Source of the DNA: Desulfovibrionaceae bacterium
GTDB taxonomy: Bacteria; Desulfobacterota; Desulfovibrionia; Desulfovibrionales; Desulfovibrionaceae
DNA length: 64,000 bases
NCBI GenBank assembly: GCA_031082225.1
Contig: JAVHLG010000003.1
Location: 36,422-100,421 of the forward strand
Reading direction: 5' to 3'
A program made the translations under genes and the position numbers. Of this stretch, positions 18,572 to 26,071 are shown one piece after another. Each line of letters starts with the position of its first letter. The first letter of the stretch is position 1. Under the pieces are notes generated by a model. That model was not told where the DNA came from. It was given only the letters and a program-made list of their open reading frames with translations, and did not search any database.

Positions 18572-19039
18572 ATGCGCTCGAAGGTTATGTACCTGGCATT
18601 GCTCGGCATGGCCCTTTCCCTGGCCCTCGCGCCGATGGCGTTTTCTGAAAACGCCGGATTCAGCAAATTCGTCGAGGCCAAATCCACCATCTGTTTTCCG
18701 CTCGAACTCACCTTCAAGCGGCCCTCGGGAGTCATCGCCACAAAACTGCCCGCCGTCACCTTCTCCCACGGCCAGCACGCCACCCTGGCCTGCGCCGACT
18801 GTCATCACATGTGGGACGGCAAGGGCCCGGTGGAATCCTGCAACGCCGACGGCTGTCACGACGTCATGGATTCCCGTCAGGACTCCATGTCCTATTTCAA
18901 GGCCTACCACAGCAAGGACGCCGATTACAGCTGCATGGGCTGCCACATGAAGATGAACCAGGAGCGCAAGGAACACGGCAAGGAAACCCTGAAGCTGTCG
19001 CCTTGCTCCAACAACATCTGCCACGTGGCCCAGAAGTAA
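18572..19039 (+). CDS. Periplasmic tetrahaem cytochrome c3
   Basis: Low-potential electron carrier that accepts electrons from periplasmic hydrogenases and formate dehydrogenases in sulfate reducers. 155 residues with a Sec signal peptide (about residues 1-25). Four haem sites in the type I order CX2CH, CX4CH, CX2CH, CX4CH: CADCH, CNADGCH, CMGCH, CSNNICH. Additional histidines (FSHGQH, YHSKD, HH) supply the distal ligands. AAGGAGGAGA precedes the ATG; a TTG one codon upstream is less likely. A strong terminator follows, so it is monocistronic. Confidence 0.96.
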   Translation: MRSKVMYLALLGMALSLALAPMAFSENAGFSKFVEAKSTICFPLELTFKRPSGVIATKLPAVTFSHGQHATLACADCHHMWDGKGPVESCNADGCHDVMDSRQDSMSYFKAYHSKDADYSCMGCHMKMNQERKEHGKETLKLSPCSNNICHVAQK

Positions 19040-19062
19040 CGTCACACCGCTTCGCGACACCA

Positions 19063-19094
19063 AAGCCCCTGCCTCGTGCGGGGGCTTTTTTTTT
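19063..19094 (+). terminator. Rho-independent terminator after cytochrome c3
   Basis: AGCCCC pairs with GGGGCT (AAA extends to TTT) around a GC-rich loop, followed by a run of nine T. It lies 25 bp past the stop. Confidence 0.92.
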
Positions 19095-19265
19095 CGCCCG
19101 TCGCGACCCCCGCCCCATGATCTTTCGACCTTCCAAGGAACGGTCCGGCCGGAGGCCGCCATCCAGGGCCCAGGCCAGGTTGTCAAATCCCGCCCCGCGC
19201 CGTACATCCTGACAGCCCGGTCAGTTCCCGGCCGGAACCACCACAACGACGAGCCGAGGTGAACC

Positions 19266-19655
19266 ATGTCCGACGCCTACACGACCCACGGCGCCTTCAG
19301 TTGGAGCGAACTTATGACCACCGATCCCGGGAAGGCCAAGGCGTTTTACGCCGCCCTCCTGGGCTGGACGCTGGAAGAAGCGCCCATGGGGCACACGCAC
19401 TACACCCTCATCAAGGTGGGGGAGACGCCCGTGGGCGGGATCATGGGCATCCCGCCCGGGGCCCCGGAGGGCATGCCGCCCAACTGGGGCGTCTACGTGA
19501 CCGTGGACGATGTGGACGCGGCAGCCAAAAAGGCCGCCGAACTCGGCGGAAACGTCTGCGTCCCGCCCACGGACATTGCGGGCGTGGGCCGGTTCTGCGT
19601 CATTGCCGACCCCCAGGGCGCGGTGGTGTCGCTGATCACCTACGCCGCAAAATAA
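19266..19655 (+). CDS. VOC-superfamily (glyoxalase/bleomycin-resistance-like) protein
   Basis: 129-residue single-domain VOC protein: FSWSELMTTDPGKAKAFYAALLGWTLEE, GGIMGIPPGAPEGMPPNWGVYVTVDDVD, ending with VIADPQGAVVSLI. This subgroup is often annotated as a predicted enzyme related to lactoylglutathione lyase, but a substrate cannot be assigned. GAGGTG lies before the ATG. It stands alone between the c3 terminator and a convergent hydrolase gene. Confidence 0.88.
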   Translation: MSDAYTTHGAFSWSELMTTDPGKAKAFYAALLGWTLEEAPMGHTHYTLIKVGETPVGGIMGIPPGAPEGMPPNWGVYVTVDDVDAAAKKAAELGGNVCVPPTDIAGVGRFCVIADPQGAVVSLITYAAK

Positions 19656-19741
19656 TCCGCATCATGCGCGCGTGGCGGTCCGTCCGTGCGGCCGTCCCGC
19701 CACGCGCCGGACCTCCCTGCCCGTCCTCCCGGCCTGAGGCC

Positions 19742-20305
19742 TCAGGCCGGGGGAACCTCCTGGTCCAGGAACTCCCGGGTGGGCAGGATCCGGGCGTAGA
19801 CCATCCCCAGGGCGGCCAGAAACGCCCCATGCACGGCCTGGGCCGGGATGTCCAGATCCCCGAAACGCAGGGCGCGGGCCGCGCAGGCGTCATGGACGAC
19901 GTCCAGTTCATAGCCCAGGTCGAAGGCCGCCCGAACCGTGGCGTCCACGCACATGAGCGTCATCATCCCGGCCACGACCAGACGCCGCGTCCCCAGCCGG
20001 TCCAGCTCCATCTGAAGACCGGTCTCCCGGAAGGCATTGGGAAACGTCTTGCGCAGCACCGGTTCACCGGGCAGCGGCGCCACCAGGGGGTGGATGTCCG
20101 CTCCCGGGCTGCCGGGCAAAAAAAAGGTCGATCCCGGCCGCAGGGACTCGTGCCGGATGTGGACCACCGGCCGCCCCGCGTCACGGAAACGGTCCAGGAG
20201 CAGGCGGGCGTTGCGCCCGGCAGCCTCGGCGCCGTCCAGCTCGAAGGCCCCGCCGGGGAAATAGTCGTTTTGGATGTCGATAAGCAGAAGCGTTTCTTTT
20301 TTCAT
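19742..20305 (-). CDS. Isochorismatase-family cysteine hydrolase
   Basis: 187 residues. The catalytic triad of the family is visible: Asp in LLLIDIQNDYF (about residue 10), Lys in LRKTFPNAF, and Cys in MMTLMCVDATVRAA. Relatives include nicotinamidases and isochorismatase-like amidohydrolases; the substrate is not decidable. GGGAG precedes the ATG. Its 5' leader contains a large imperfect palindrome (20326-20394). Confidence 0.88.
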   Translation of the reverse strand: MKKETLLLIDIQNDYFPGGAFELDGAEAAGRNARLLLDRFRDAGRPVVHIRHESLRPGSTFFLPGSPGADIHPLVAPLPGEPVLRKTFPNAFRETGLQMELDRLGTRRLVVAGMMTLMCVDATVRAAFDLGYELDVVHDACAARALRFGDLDIPAQAVHGAFLAALGMVYARILPTREFLDQEVPPA

Positions 20306-20325
20306 GCGTGAGCTCCCGTGCCGTG

Positions 20326-20394
20326 CAGTCCGCTCCAGGGCGGGAAGTGGTCTCGACGTGGAGGGAAGGCATACGGATGCCCCAGAGCGGACTG
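20326..20394. repeat. Long imperfect palindrome in the intergenic region
   Basis: Arms CAGTCCGCTC (20326-20335) and GAGCGGACTG (20385-20394) are perfect reverse complements. After a symmetric CA/CA mismatch the stem continues GGGC/GCCC. The total is 14 paired positions around a loop of about 37 nt. No U-tract. It lies between the stop of the 20429 gene and the start of the isochorismatase-like gene, both on the minus strand. Confidence 0.75.
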
Positions 20395-20428
20395 GACAGG
20401 CCCGGCCGCTCGCCGCTTCAGGCCCGCG

Positions 20429-21280
20429 TCAGTTGGCGTCCTGAAGCAGGATGCTCGTGGCCGCCGTGCTGCCGCCCGGAAAAAAATATTCGGCGTTGGG
20501 GGTCACGGATTTGACCGTGACCGTGGAGCCGCCCCGGATGACGAATTCCGAAAGCCCCACGGTGGTGGCCGGATTGCCGTAGTCGTAGGTGTAGCCCAGG
20601 GCGGTCCAGGGAAAGGGAGGCGTGGCGGTATAGATGGTGTCCCGGCGGGTGGTGTACCAGTCCGGATAGCTGTAGGCCACGGGAACCCCGTTCACCCGCT
20701 CGGTGATGGTCACGGTCGTGCTGTAGGGAATAAGCGGATTGGCGCGCAATTCGAGTTCGGCCTCGTGGTCGGTGATCTCGGGGTCGGCGCTGGGACGGTA
20801 GAGGTCCTGGGGGTTGACCCACATCTCCACGAAATCCGTCTGGCCATATTGCTGGGGCAACCCCAGGAGCTCTTCCACCCGGCTGACGGAGACCTCGGCG
20901 GAATGGGCCGACAGCCAGCCGGACAACTGCGGAACGGCCGTGACCCACAGGTTGCGGAACACGTCCAGGGTGTAGTCCTTGCCGATGTAGGGCCGGTAGT
21001 ACTGGCCGTTGGTCCAGCACAGCACAAGCACCCGGGATGCCCCGGGAGTTCCTTCCCAGACCAGATCCAGGTTGTCGTTGTATTTGCTTACGGCCACAAG
21101 ATCCTTGGAAATTTTGGCAGGAGTCAGGGTCTTGGCGTCGTTGACGGCGGCCTGGTATTCGGGGGTGATGACGTAGGCCCGGCCAAGGCCCGGCAGGACG
21201 AAAAGGACCAGAAGCACGAGCAGGCGCATGGCCAGGGCCGACGGACGCACTGGTTTGGGCGACGACGCGAACGGAAACAT
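20429..21280 (-). CDS. Exported hypothetical protein
   Basis: 283 residues. The N-terminal hydrophobic segment (AMRLLVLLVLFVLPGLGRAY) ends in an AxA-like site, so it is probably secreted to the periplasm. The mature part is rich in Thr, Tyr and Pro and strand-like, with no cysteine pair or catalytic motif I recognise. ATG 21280 is supported by GAGGAGAG about 8 nt upstream; a longer frame to 21325 has none. Function unknown. Confidence 0.6.
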   Translation of the reverse strand: MFPFASSPKPVRPSALAMRLLVLLVLFVLPGLGRAYVITPEYQAAVNDAKTLTPAKISKDLVAVSKYNDNLDLVWEGTPGASRVLVLCWTNGQYYRPYIGKDYTLDVFRNLWVTAVPQLSGWLSAHSAEVSVSRVEELLGLPQQYGQTDFVEMWVNPQDLYRPSADPEITDHEAELELRANPLIPYSTTVTITERVNGVPVAYSYPDWYTTRRDTIYTATPPFPWTALGYTYDYGNPATTVGLSEFVIRGGSTVTVKSVTPNAEYFFPGGSTAATSILLQDAN

Positions 21281-21402
21281 GCGGCTCTCTCCTCGTTTGT
21301 TTGACTGCGGCGGAAAAACTCCCATTTCCGCCGTTGCCTAGCATTGCGCCATCCCCTTATGCAAGGGCCGCCGCCCGGTGACAACCCTGGCGGGCGCACA
21401 CG

Positions 21403-21438
21403 AAAAAAAGCGCCCCGGGACGATCATCCCGGGGCGCT
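21403..21438 (-). terminator. Rho-independent terminator after the cyclophilin gene
   Basis: Minus strand: AGCGCCCCGGGA pairs perfectly with TCCCGGGGCGCT around a 6-nt loop, followed by seven T. It lies about 25 bp past the stop of the cyclophilin gene. Confidence 0.95.
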
Positions 21439-21461
21439 GCATACCTGATGGCGTAAAAAAG

Positions 21462-22076
21462 CTACGGCTCGACCACCACGGCCTTGATGATCTTCACCGG
21501 CATGACCGGCACGTTCTCGTGGAAACCCTTGGTCATGGTGGGAACCTTCTTGATGGCGTCCACCACGTCCTGGCCCTCGATGACCTTGCCGAACACGGCA
21601 TAGCCCCAGCCCTGGGGGGTCTTGCCCTTGTGGTTCAGAAAATCATTGCTCGCCACATTGATGAAAAACTGGGCCGTAGCCGAATCCGGATCCGAGGTGC
21701 GGGCCATGGCCAGGGTGTAGGCGTCGTTTTTCAGGCCGTTGTCGGCCTCGTTTTTGATGGGGTCATGGGTCTTTTTCTCTTTCATGGACTCGTCCATGCC
21801 GCCGCCCTGGATCATAAATCCGTTGATCACGCGGTGAAAGACCAGGCCGTCGTAGAAGCCTTCCTTGACGTAGGTCAGGAAGTTCTCGGCGGTCACCGGC
21901 GCCTTTTCCGTGTCCACTTCGATGACGATATTTCCCTTGCTCGTTTCCAGTCTGACCACAGGTTTGCTCCCTTGGGCCCGGGCCGGGGATGTCCAGCCCA
22001 GGGTTGCGCCCACGACCAGCCAGGCCGCGAGAACACCCAGGGCCAGCCGCATAAGGCCTTTTCGTTTCGTATTCAT
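21462..22076 (-). CDS. Exported cyclophilin-type peptidyl-prolyl isomerase
   Basis: 204 residues with a Sec signal peptide ([20 protein letters not shown]...ARAQ). Cyclophilin core: [32 protein letters not shown] (segments thereof), [19 protein letters not shown] and [11 protein letters not shown]. The catalytic FHR and QFFI positions are kept, but the Trp of cyclosporin-binding forms is absent, as in bacterial PpiA/PpiB. It folds periplasmic proteins. ATG 22076 has GGAGG 8 nt upstream. Confidence 0.92.
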   Translation of the reverse strand: MNTKRKGLMRLALGVLAAWLVVGATLGWTSPARAQGSKPVVRLETSKGNIVIEVDTEKAPVTAENFLTYVKEGFYDGLVFHRVINGFMIQGGGMDESMKEKKTHDPIKNEADNGLKNDAYTLAMARTSDPDSATAQFFINVASNDFLNHKGKTPQGWGYAVFGKVIEGQDVVDAIKKVPTMTKGFHENVPVMPVKIIKAVVVEP

Positions 22077-22273
22077 GGAAATTCCTCCCAAAAAAATTTT
22101 CTTATCCCATTCCCGGCCCGTCGTCGAGGGTCGGGACAGGCCGTTTGGGGACGCCGCTTGCGGTTTGGCGCCTTGCGAATGTCAACCGAAGACAAGACCT
22201 CCGGAAAACCGTTGCCGCTGGCGGAGCCAGGGCATGGCATCAAGGAACGCCCGTCCCGGAAATCCGGGACGGA

Positions 22274-22618
22274 TCATTCGTCTTTGAGTTGTTCGGGTTC
22301 GACGCCAAGTGCCCGGGCGATGCGGGACCGTGTCGAATAGCGAAGGATTCTCCCCGGTTGTTCGAATCCGGCATAGGTCGGCTGGGCCACGCCCATCCGC
22401 CGGGCGACCTCTTCCTGGGTCAATCCGAGATGCTCCCGCCAGGCCCGGACAAGGCCCCATTTCTCCAACAAGGAGAGCTTGACGACCTCCAGGGGCAGTG
22501 TGACTTCGTTATCGGGCCGCTCCCGGGACTCCATATACTCGTCGTAGGGGAGCACCACATATTGGGGCGTCCCATCCGGCCCCCGGATGATCTGCGGATT
22601 ATTGATAGGTTCGTTCAT
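22274..22618 (-). CDS. XRE-type antitoxin of a RelE-family toxin-antitoxin pair
   Basis: 114 residues. The N-terminal part (PQIIRGPDGTPQYVVLPYDEYMESRE) resembles the Phd-like segment of short antitoxins. The C-terminal part is a helix-turn-helix: HLGLTQEEVARRMGVAQPTYAGFEQPG. It would neutralise the toxin and repress the operon. ATG 22618 is used (a GTG lies one codon upstream); AGAGG is about 9 nt away. The start lies inside the toxin gene, so toxin precedes antitoxin as in higBA-type loci. Confidence 0.85.
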   Translation of the reverse strand: MNEPINNPQIIRGPDGTPQYVVLPYDEYMESRERPDNEVTLPLEVVKLSLLEKWGLVRAWREHLGLTQEEVARRMGVAQPTYAGFEQPGRILRYSTRSRIARALGVEPEQLKDE

Positions 22619-22859
22619 CACGTTTTTTCACCTCTTCCACGGAGATGACGACAGGATTCTGATCGGCATCGACCGTAAAAAGCACCCGGTAGAGGCCCAC
22701 CCGGAGCCGATAGCCGCTGCGATCCGTGAGCGCCTTGACCGCGCGACAGGCGGGCCAGTTTCCAAGCCCCGTGATCGCCGCGAGAACGGCGGCCTGGTCG
22801 CGCTCCGGCAGCCGGGCGAGTTGTTTGTACGCCTTCCGTTTGACTTCCACCCGGACCAT
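22599..22859 (-). CDS. RelE/ParE-superfamily toxin
   Basis: 86-residue basic protein: VEVKRKAYKQLARLPERDQAAVLAAI and YRLRVGLYRVLFTVDADQNPVVISVEEVKKRDE match the RelE fold (a likely mRNA interferase, target not shown). ATG 22859 has no Shine-Dalgarno. Instead a strong promoter ends 6 nt before it, so the transcript is probably leaderless. It overlaps the antitoxin gene by 20 bp. Confidence 0.85.
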   Translation of the reverse strand: MVRVEVKRKAYKQLARLPERDQAAVLAAITGLGNWPACRAVKALTDRSGYRLRVGLYRVLFTVDADQNPVVISVEEVKKRDERTYQ

Positions 22860-22865
22860 GGACAA

Positions 22866-22894
22866 TTTATACTGATTAAAAGCCAAAAAGACAA
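22866..22894 (-). promoter_or_regulatory. Promoter of the toxin-antitoxin operon
   Basis: Minus strand: TTGTCT (22889-22894), exactly 17-nt spacer, TATAAA (22866-22871). The expected start point is at or next to the A of the toxin ATG (22859). Confidence 0.75.
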
Positions 22895-23029
22895 GAATAA
22901 TTACGATAAAAACCTATATTACACGTGGCGCGCCCTACGGATGACAGTCAGCGGGGACGGATCGACATGTCTGTCGTCCCTGACGCGTCCCGTACTCCCG
23001 GCGCGGACCCGACGTATTCCGGTAATCGC

Positions 23030-23058
23030 TTGCCATGTCCTTGTAACCCTGGTAAATT
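23030..23058 (+). promoter_or_regulatory. Likely promoter of the kor-suc operon
   Basis: TTGCCA (23030-23035), 17-nt spacer, TAAATT (23053-23058). It lies 40 bp before korD in an AT-rich stretch. The rest of the 22860-23098 interval shows nothing further. Confidence 0.55.
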
Positions 23059-23098
23059 TGTCGGAATTTATCCGCAACATCCAACCAGGCCTTCCTCC

Positions 23099-23428
23099 AT
23101 GACCGCGAAACGAAAACAATTGTACAATGTTGTCATTTATCCTGACTGGTGCAAGGGCTGCGGCATCTGCGCCGCATTCTGTCCCAAAAAGGTGCTGCGC
23201 ATCGACCACCAGGGCAAGGCCCGGGCAGACCGCGAGGACGAATGCGTGAATTGCGGTTTTTGTGAATTGCACTGTCCGGACTTCGCCATCGTGGTCCGCC
23301 CCCGGAACGGCTTGGCCTCGTCCATGTCCGGACCGACCCCTGAAACGGCCGACCCGCCGTCCGCCGCATCGGGCGCGGCCTCCCCCCTGTCTGCCGCCAG
23401 CCAATCCCCGGAACCAAAACGAGCGTAG
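23099..23428 (+). CDS. korD: 2-oxoacid:ferredoxin oxidoreductase, delta (ferredoxin) subunit
   Basis: 109 residues with two [4Fe-4S] motifs, CKGCGICAAFCP and CVNCGFCELHCP, in the first 60 residues. A Ser/Pro/Ala tail of about 40 residues follows that is not part of the ferredoxin fold. It takes electrons from the TPP-bound intermediate and passes them to free ferredoxin. First gene of the kor operon; the start has only a weak ribosome site. Confidence 0.9.
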   Translation: MTAKRKQLYNVVIYPDWCKGCGICAAFCPKKVLRIDHQGKARADREDECVNCGFCELHCPDFAIVVRPRNGLASSMSGPTPETADPPSAASGAASPLSAASQSPEPKRA

Positions 23429-23434
23429 GTCATC

Positions 23435-24580
23435 ATGAGCGCCATGCAGCGAAAAAAACGAACCGAGGCCTTCCTGCTCGGCAACGAGGCCGTGGCCGAA
23501 GGTGCGCTTCTGGCCGGGTGCACGTTTTTTGCGGGCTATCCCATCACCCCGTCCACGGAAATCATGGAGGTCATGGCCAGACGCCTGCCCCACGTCGAGA
23601 ACGGGGTGTTTCTCCAGATGGAGGACGAGATCGCCTCGGCCGGGGCCATCATCGGCGCGTCCCTGGCCGGGCGCAAGGCCATGACCGCCACCTCCGGCCC
23701 TGGATTCTCGCTCATGCAGGAGCAGATCGGCTACGCCTGCATGACCGAAACCCCGCTGGTCATCGTCAACGTCATGCGCGGCGGTTCAAGCACCGGACTG
23801 CCCACCTCCCCGGGCCAGGGCGACGTGCAGCAGGCCCGCTGGGGGGCCCACGGCGACCACCCCATCATCGTCTTCTCGGCCTCCGACGTGCGCGAATGCC
23901 TGGAGATGGCCATCACCGCCTTCAACTACGCCGAAAAATACCGCACTCCGGTCATCCTGCTCCTCGACGAGATCACGGCCCACACCCGGGAAAAAATCGA
24001 GATCCCCCGGCCCGGCGAGTTCGAGGTGCTAAGCCGCCTTCTGCCCACCATGCCCCCGGAATGGTACAAGCCCTACGAGGAGACCGTGCGCGGCGTGCCG
24101 CCCATGCCGCCCATCGGCACGGGCTACCGCTTCCACGTCACGGGGCTGACCCACGACCCCTTGGGCTTCCCCACCTCGCGTCCGGACGAGGTCAAGGCCG
24201 TCACCGAGCGGATGTTCCGCAAGATCGACCGCTTTTTCCACGACATCCAGATCGTGGACCACGACCTGACCGAGGACTGCGACACCCTGGTCATCGCCTA
24301 CGGCTCCGTGGCCCGCTCGGCCCGTCTGGCCGTGCGCCAGGCCCGGGAGGCCGGGGTCAAGGCCGGGCTTTTGTCCTTAAAGACCCTTTTTCCCTTCCCC
24401 AGGCCCCAGGTGGAGAAGCTCCTGCGGACCTGCAAACTGGTCCTGGTCCCCGAGATGAACATGGGACAGATCTCGCGTGAGGTCAAACGGGTCAACAGCG
24501 GCATCACCACCATCCGGACCCTCAACCGCGTCGACGGCCAGATCATCACCCCGTCGCAAATACTTAAGGAAATCGCGTGA
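23435..24580 (+). CDS. korA: 2-oxoglutarate:ferredoxin oxidoreductase, alpha subunit
   Basis: 381 residues. GNEAVAEGALLAGCTFFAGYPITPSTEIMEVMA is the N-terminal signature (seen in pieces of that order), with EDEIASAGAIIGASLAGRKAMTATSGPG next; domain II starts with LVIAYGSVARSARLAV. The gene order delta-alpha-beta-gamma and the fused succinyl-CoA synthetase downstream favour 2-oxoglutarate over pyruvate or branched-chain substrates. Confidence 0.92.
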   Translation: MSAMQRKKRTEAFLLGNEAVAEGALLAGCTFFAGYPITPSTEIMEVMARRLPHVENGVFLQMEDEIASAGAIIGASLAGRKAMTATSGPGFSLMQEQIGYACMTETPLVIVNVMRGGSSTGLPTSPGQGDVQQARWGAHGDHPIIVFSASDVRECLEMAITAFNYAEKYRTPVILLLDEITAHTREKIEIPRPGEFEVLSRLLPTMPPEWYKPYEETVRGVPPMPPIGTGYRFHVTGLTHDPLGFPTSRPDEVKAVTERMFRKIDRFFHDIQIVDHDLTEDCDTLVIAYGSVARSARLAVRQAREAGVKAGLLSLKTLFPFPRPQVEKLLRTCKLVLVPEMNMGQISREVKRVNSGITTIRTLNRVDGQIITPSQILKEIA

Positions 24581-24584
24581 CGCC

Positions 24585-25421
24585 ATGGCCGAAGTCACCC
24601 AGCTCATCCACCAGTATCTGCGCCACAACAAGAAGTTCCCCCTGGTCTTCTGTCCAGGCTGCGGCATCGGCATCGTCCTGGGGTCGCTGGTGCGCAGCGT
24701 CCACGCCCTGGACATCCCCAAAGACGACATGGTGGTGGTGGCCGGCATCGGCTGCTCGGGCCGCATCGCCGCCTATGTGGATTTCAACACCGTGCACGCC
24801 ACCCACGGCCGGGCCCTGACCCTGGCCACGGGCATCAAGATGGCCAGCCCCCACCTGCGGGTGCTCACGGTCATGGGCGACGGCGACGCCCTGTCCATCG
24901 GCGGCAACCACCTGATCCACGCCGCACGCCGCAACATCGGGGTCACGGCCCTGGTCGTAAACAACTTCATCTACGGCATGACCGGCGGCCAGTGCTCCCC
25001 CACCACCCCCTTCGGTTCCTACACCCACACCAGCCCCCAGGGACAGATGGAAAAATCCTTTGACGTGGTGGAGATGGCCAGGGCCGCCGGGGCCAACGGG
25101 GTCTACCGGGGTTCGGTCTTCCACGCCAAGGCCCTGGACGGCCTTGTGCAACGGGCCATGAGCCGTCCCGGCTTCAACCTGGTGGAGGTCATGACCCCGT
25201 GCTTCACCCAGTACGGCCGGGGCAACAGGTTCCGCTCGCCGGTGGAGATGTTTCAGTGGCTCAAAGACACCATGACCCCGCGCGAGGTCTATGAAAAGCT
25301 CGAGGACAAAACCGGGAAACTGCCCATGGGCGTCTTCGTGGAGCATGACGAGCCAGGCCTGGAACAGCGCCATGCGGCCATGCGCCAGGCCCTGGCCGAC
25401 AAGGGAGGAGCCGGATCATGA
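24585..25421 (+). CDS. korB: 2-oxoglutarate:ferredoxin oxidoreductase, beta subunit
   Basis: 278 residues; carries the thiamine diphosphate site. FCPGCGIGIVLGS and GIGCSGRIAAYVDFNTVHATHGRA precede the TPP/Mg motif GDGDALSIGGNH ending at VVNNFIYGMTGGQ. It pairs with KorA to decarboxylate 2-oxoglutarate and form succinyl-CoA. Separated from korA by 4 bp and overlapping korC by 4 bp. Confidence 0.93.
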   Translation: MAEVTQLIHQYLRHNKKFPLVFCPGCGIGIVLGSLVRSVHALDIPKDDMVVVAGIGCSGRIAAYVDFNTVHATHGRALTLATGIKMASPHLRVLTVMGDGDALSIGGNHLIHAARRNIGVTALVVNNFIYGMTGGQCSPTTPFGSYTHTSPQGQMEKSFDVVEMARAAGANGVYRGSVFHAKALDGLVQRAMSRPGFNLVEVMTPCFTQYGRGNRFRSPVEMFQWLKDTMTPREVYEKLEDKTGKLPMGVFVEHDEPGLEQRHAAMRQALADKGGAGS

Positions 25422-26059
25422 AGGAACAGATCACCCTTGACCGATTCGAGATCCGGCTTTCGGGCCTGGGCGGCCAGGGCATCCTGACCCTGGGCAAGCT
25501 TCTGGGCCACGCCCTGGCCCTGGGCCACGGCTATCAGGTGACCCAGACCCAAAGCTACGGCCCCGAGGCCCGGGGCGGGGCCAGCCGGGCCGATCTGGTG
25601 GTCAGCTCCCACCCCATCAGCTATCCCAAGACCGAACGCCTGGACCTGCTCGTGGCCTTAAGCCAGGAGGCCTGCAACAGCTACCACCACCTGCTCAAAA
25701 AAAGCGGCGTGCTCCTGGTGGACACGGGGCTGGTCAAACAGACCCCCACCAACGTCTTTCTGGGCCTGCCGTTCACGGATTTGGCCCTGACACGGGTGAA
25801 GGTTCCCCAGGCCATGAATACGGTGGTGCTTGGCGCGGTGACCTTTCTCATGCCGTTCGCCAAGCGCGACGTGATGCGCAAAAGCCTTCTGGCCAACCTG
25901 CCGGAAAAAATCCACAAGGCGAACCTCAAGGCCTTTTCCCTGGGCTATGACCAGGCCCGGCGGCTCCTTACCCAGCCCATCGCGTTGTGGACCGGCGAGG
26001 ACGAGGACACGGCCAAACGCGGCGACATGAACCTGACCGACATCATGGTCGAGGATTGA
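25418..26059 (+). CDS. korC: 2-oxoglutarate:ferredoxin oxidoreductase, gamma subunit
   Basis: 213 residues. GLGGQGILTLGKLLGHAL is the family signature, followed by TQTQSYGPEARGGASRADLVVS. It contributes to the CoA-binding and structural domain of the complex. ATG 25418 overlaps the korB stop as ATGA. Confidence 0.92.
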   Translation: MKEQITLDRFEIRLSGLGGQGILTLGKLLGHALALGHGYQVTQTQSYGPEARGGASRADLVVSSHPISYPKTERLDLLVALSQEACNSYHHLLKKSGVLLVDTGLVKQTPTNVFLGLPFTDLALTRVKVPQAMNTVVLGAVTFLMPFAKRDVMRKSLLANLPEKIHKANLKAFSLGYDQARRLLTQPIALWTGEDEDTAKRGDMNLTDIMVED

Positions 26060-26071
26060 CCCGGAGGCCTC

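Noticed and set aside
23060..23085. Rex-type redox operator before korD
   Set aside because: TTGTCGGA and ATCCGCAA look inverted at first glance but do not pair properly and do not fit TTGTGAA-N4-TTCACAA.
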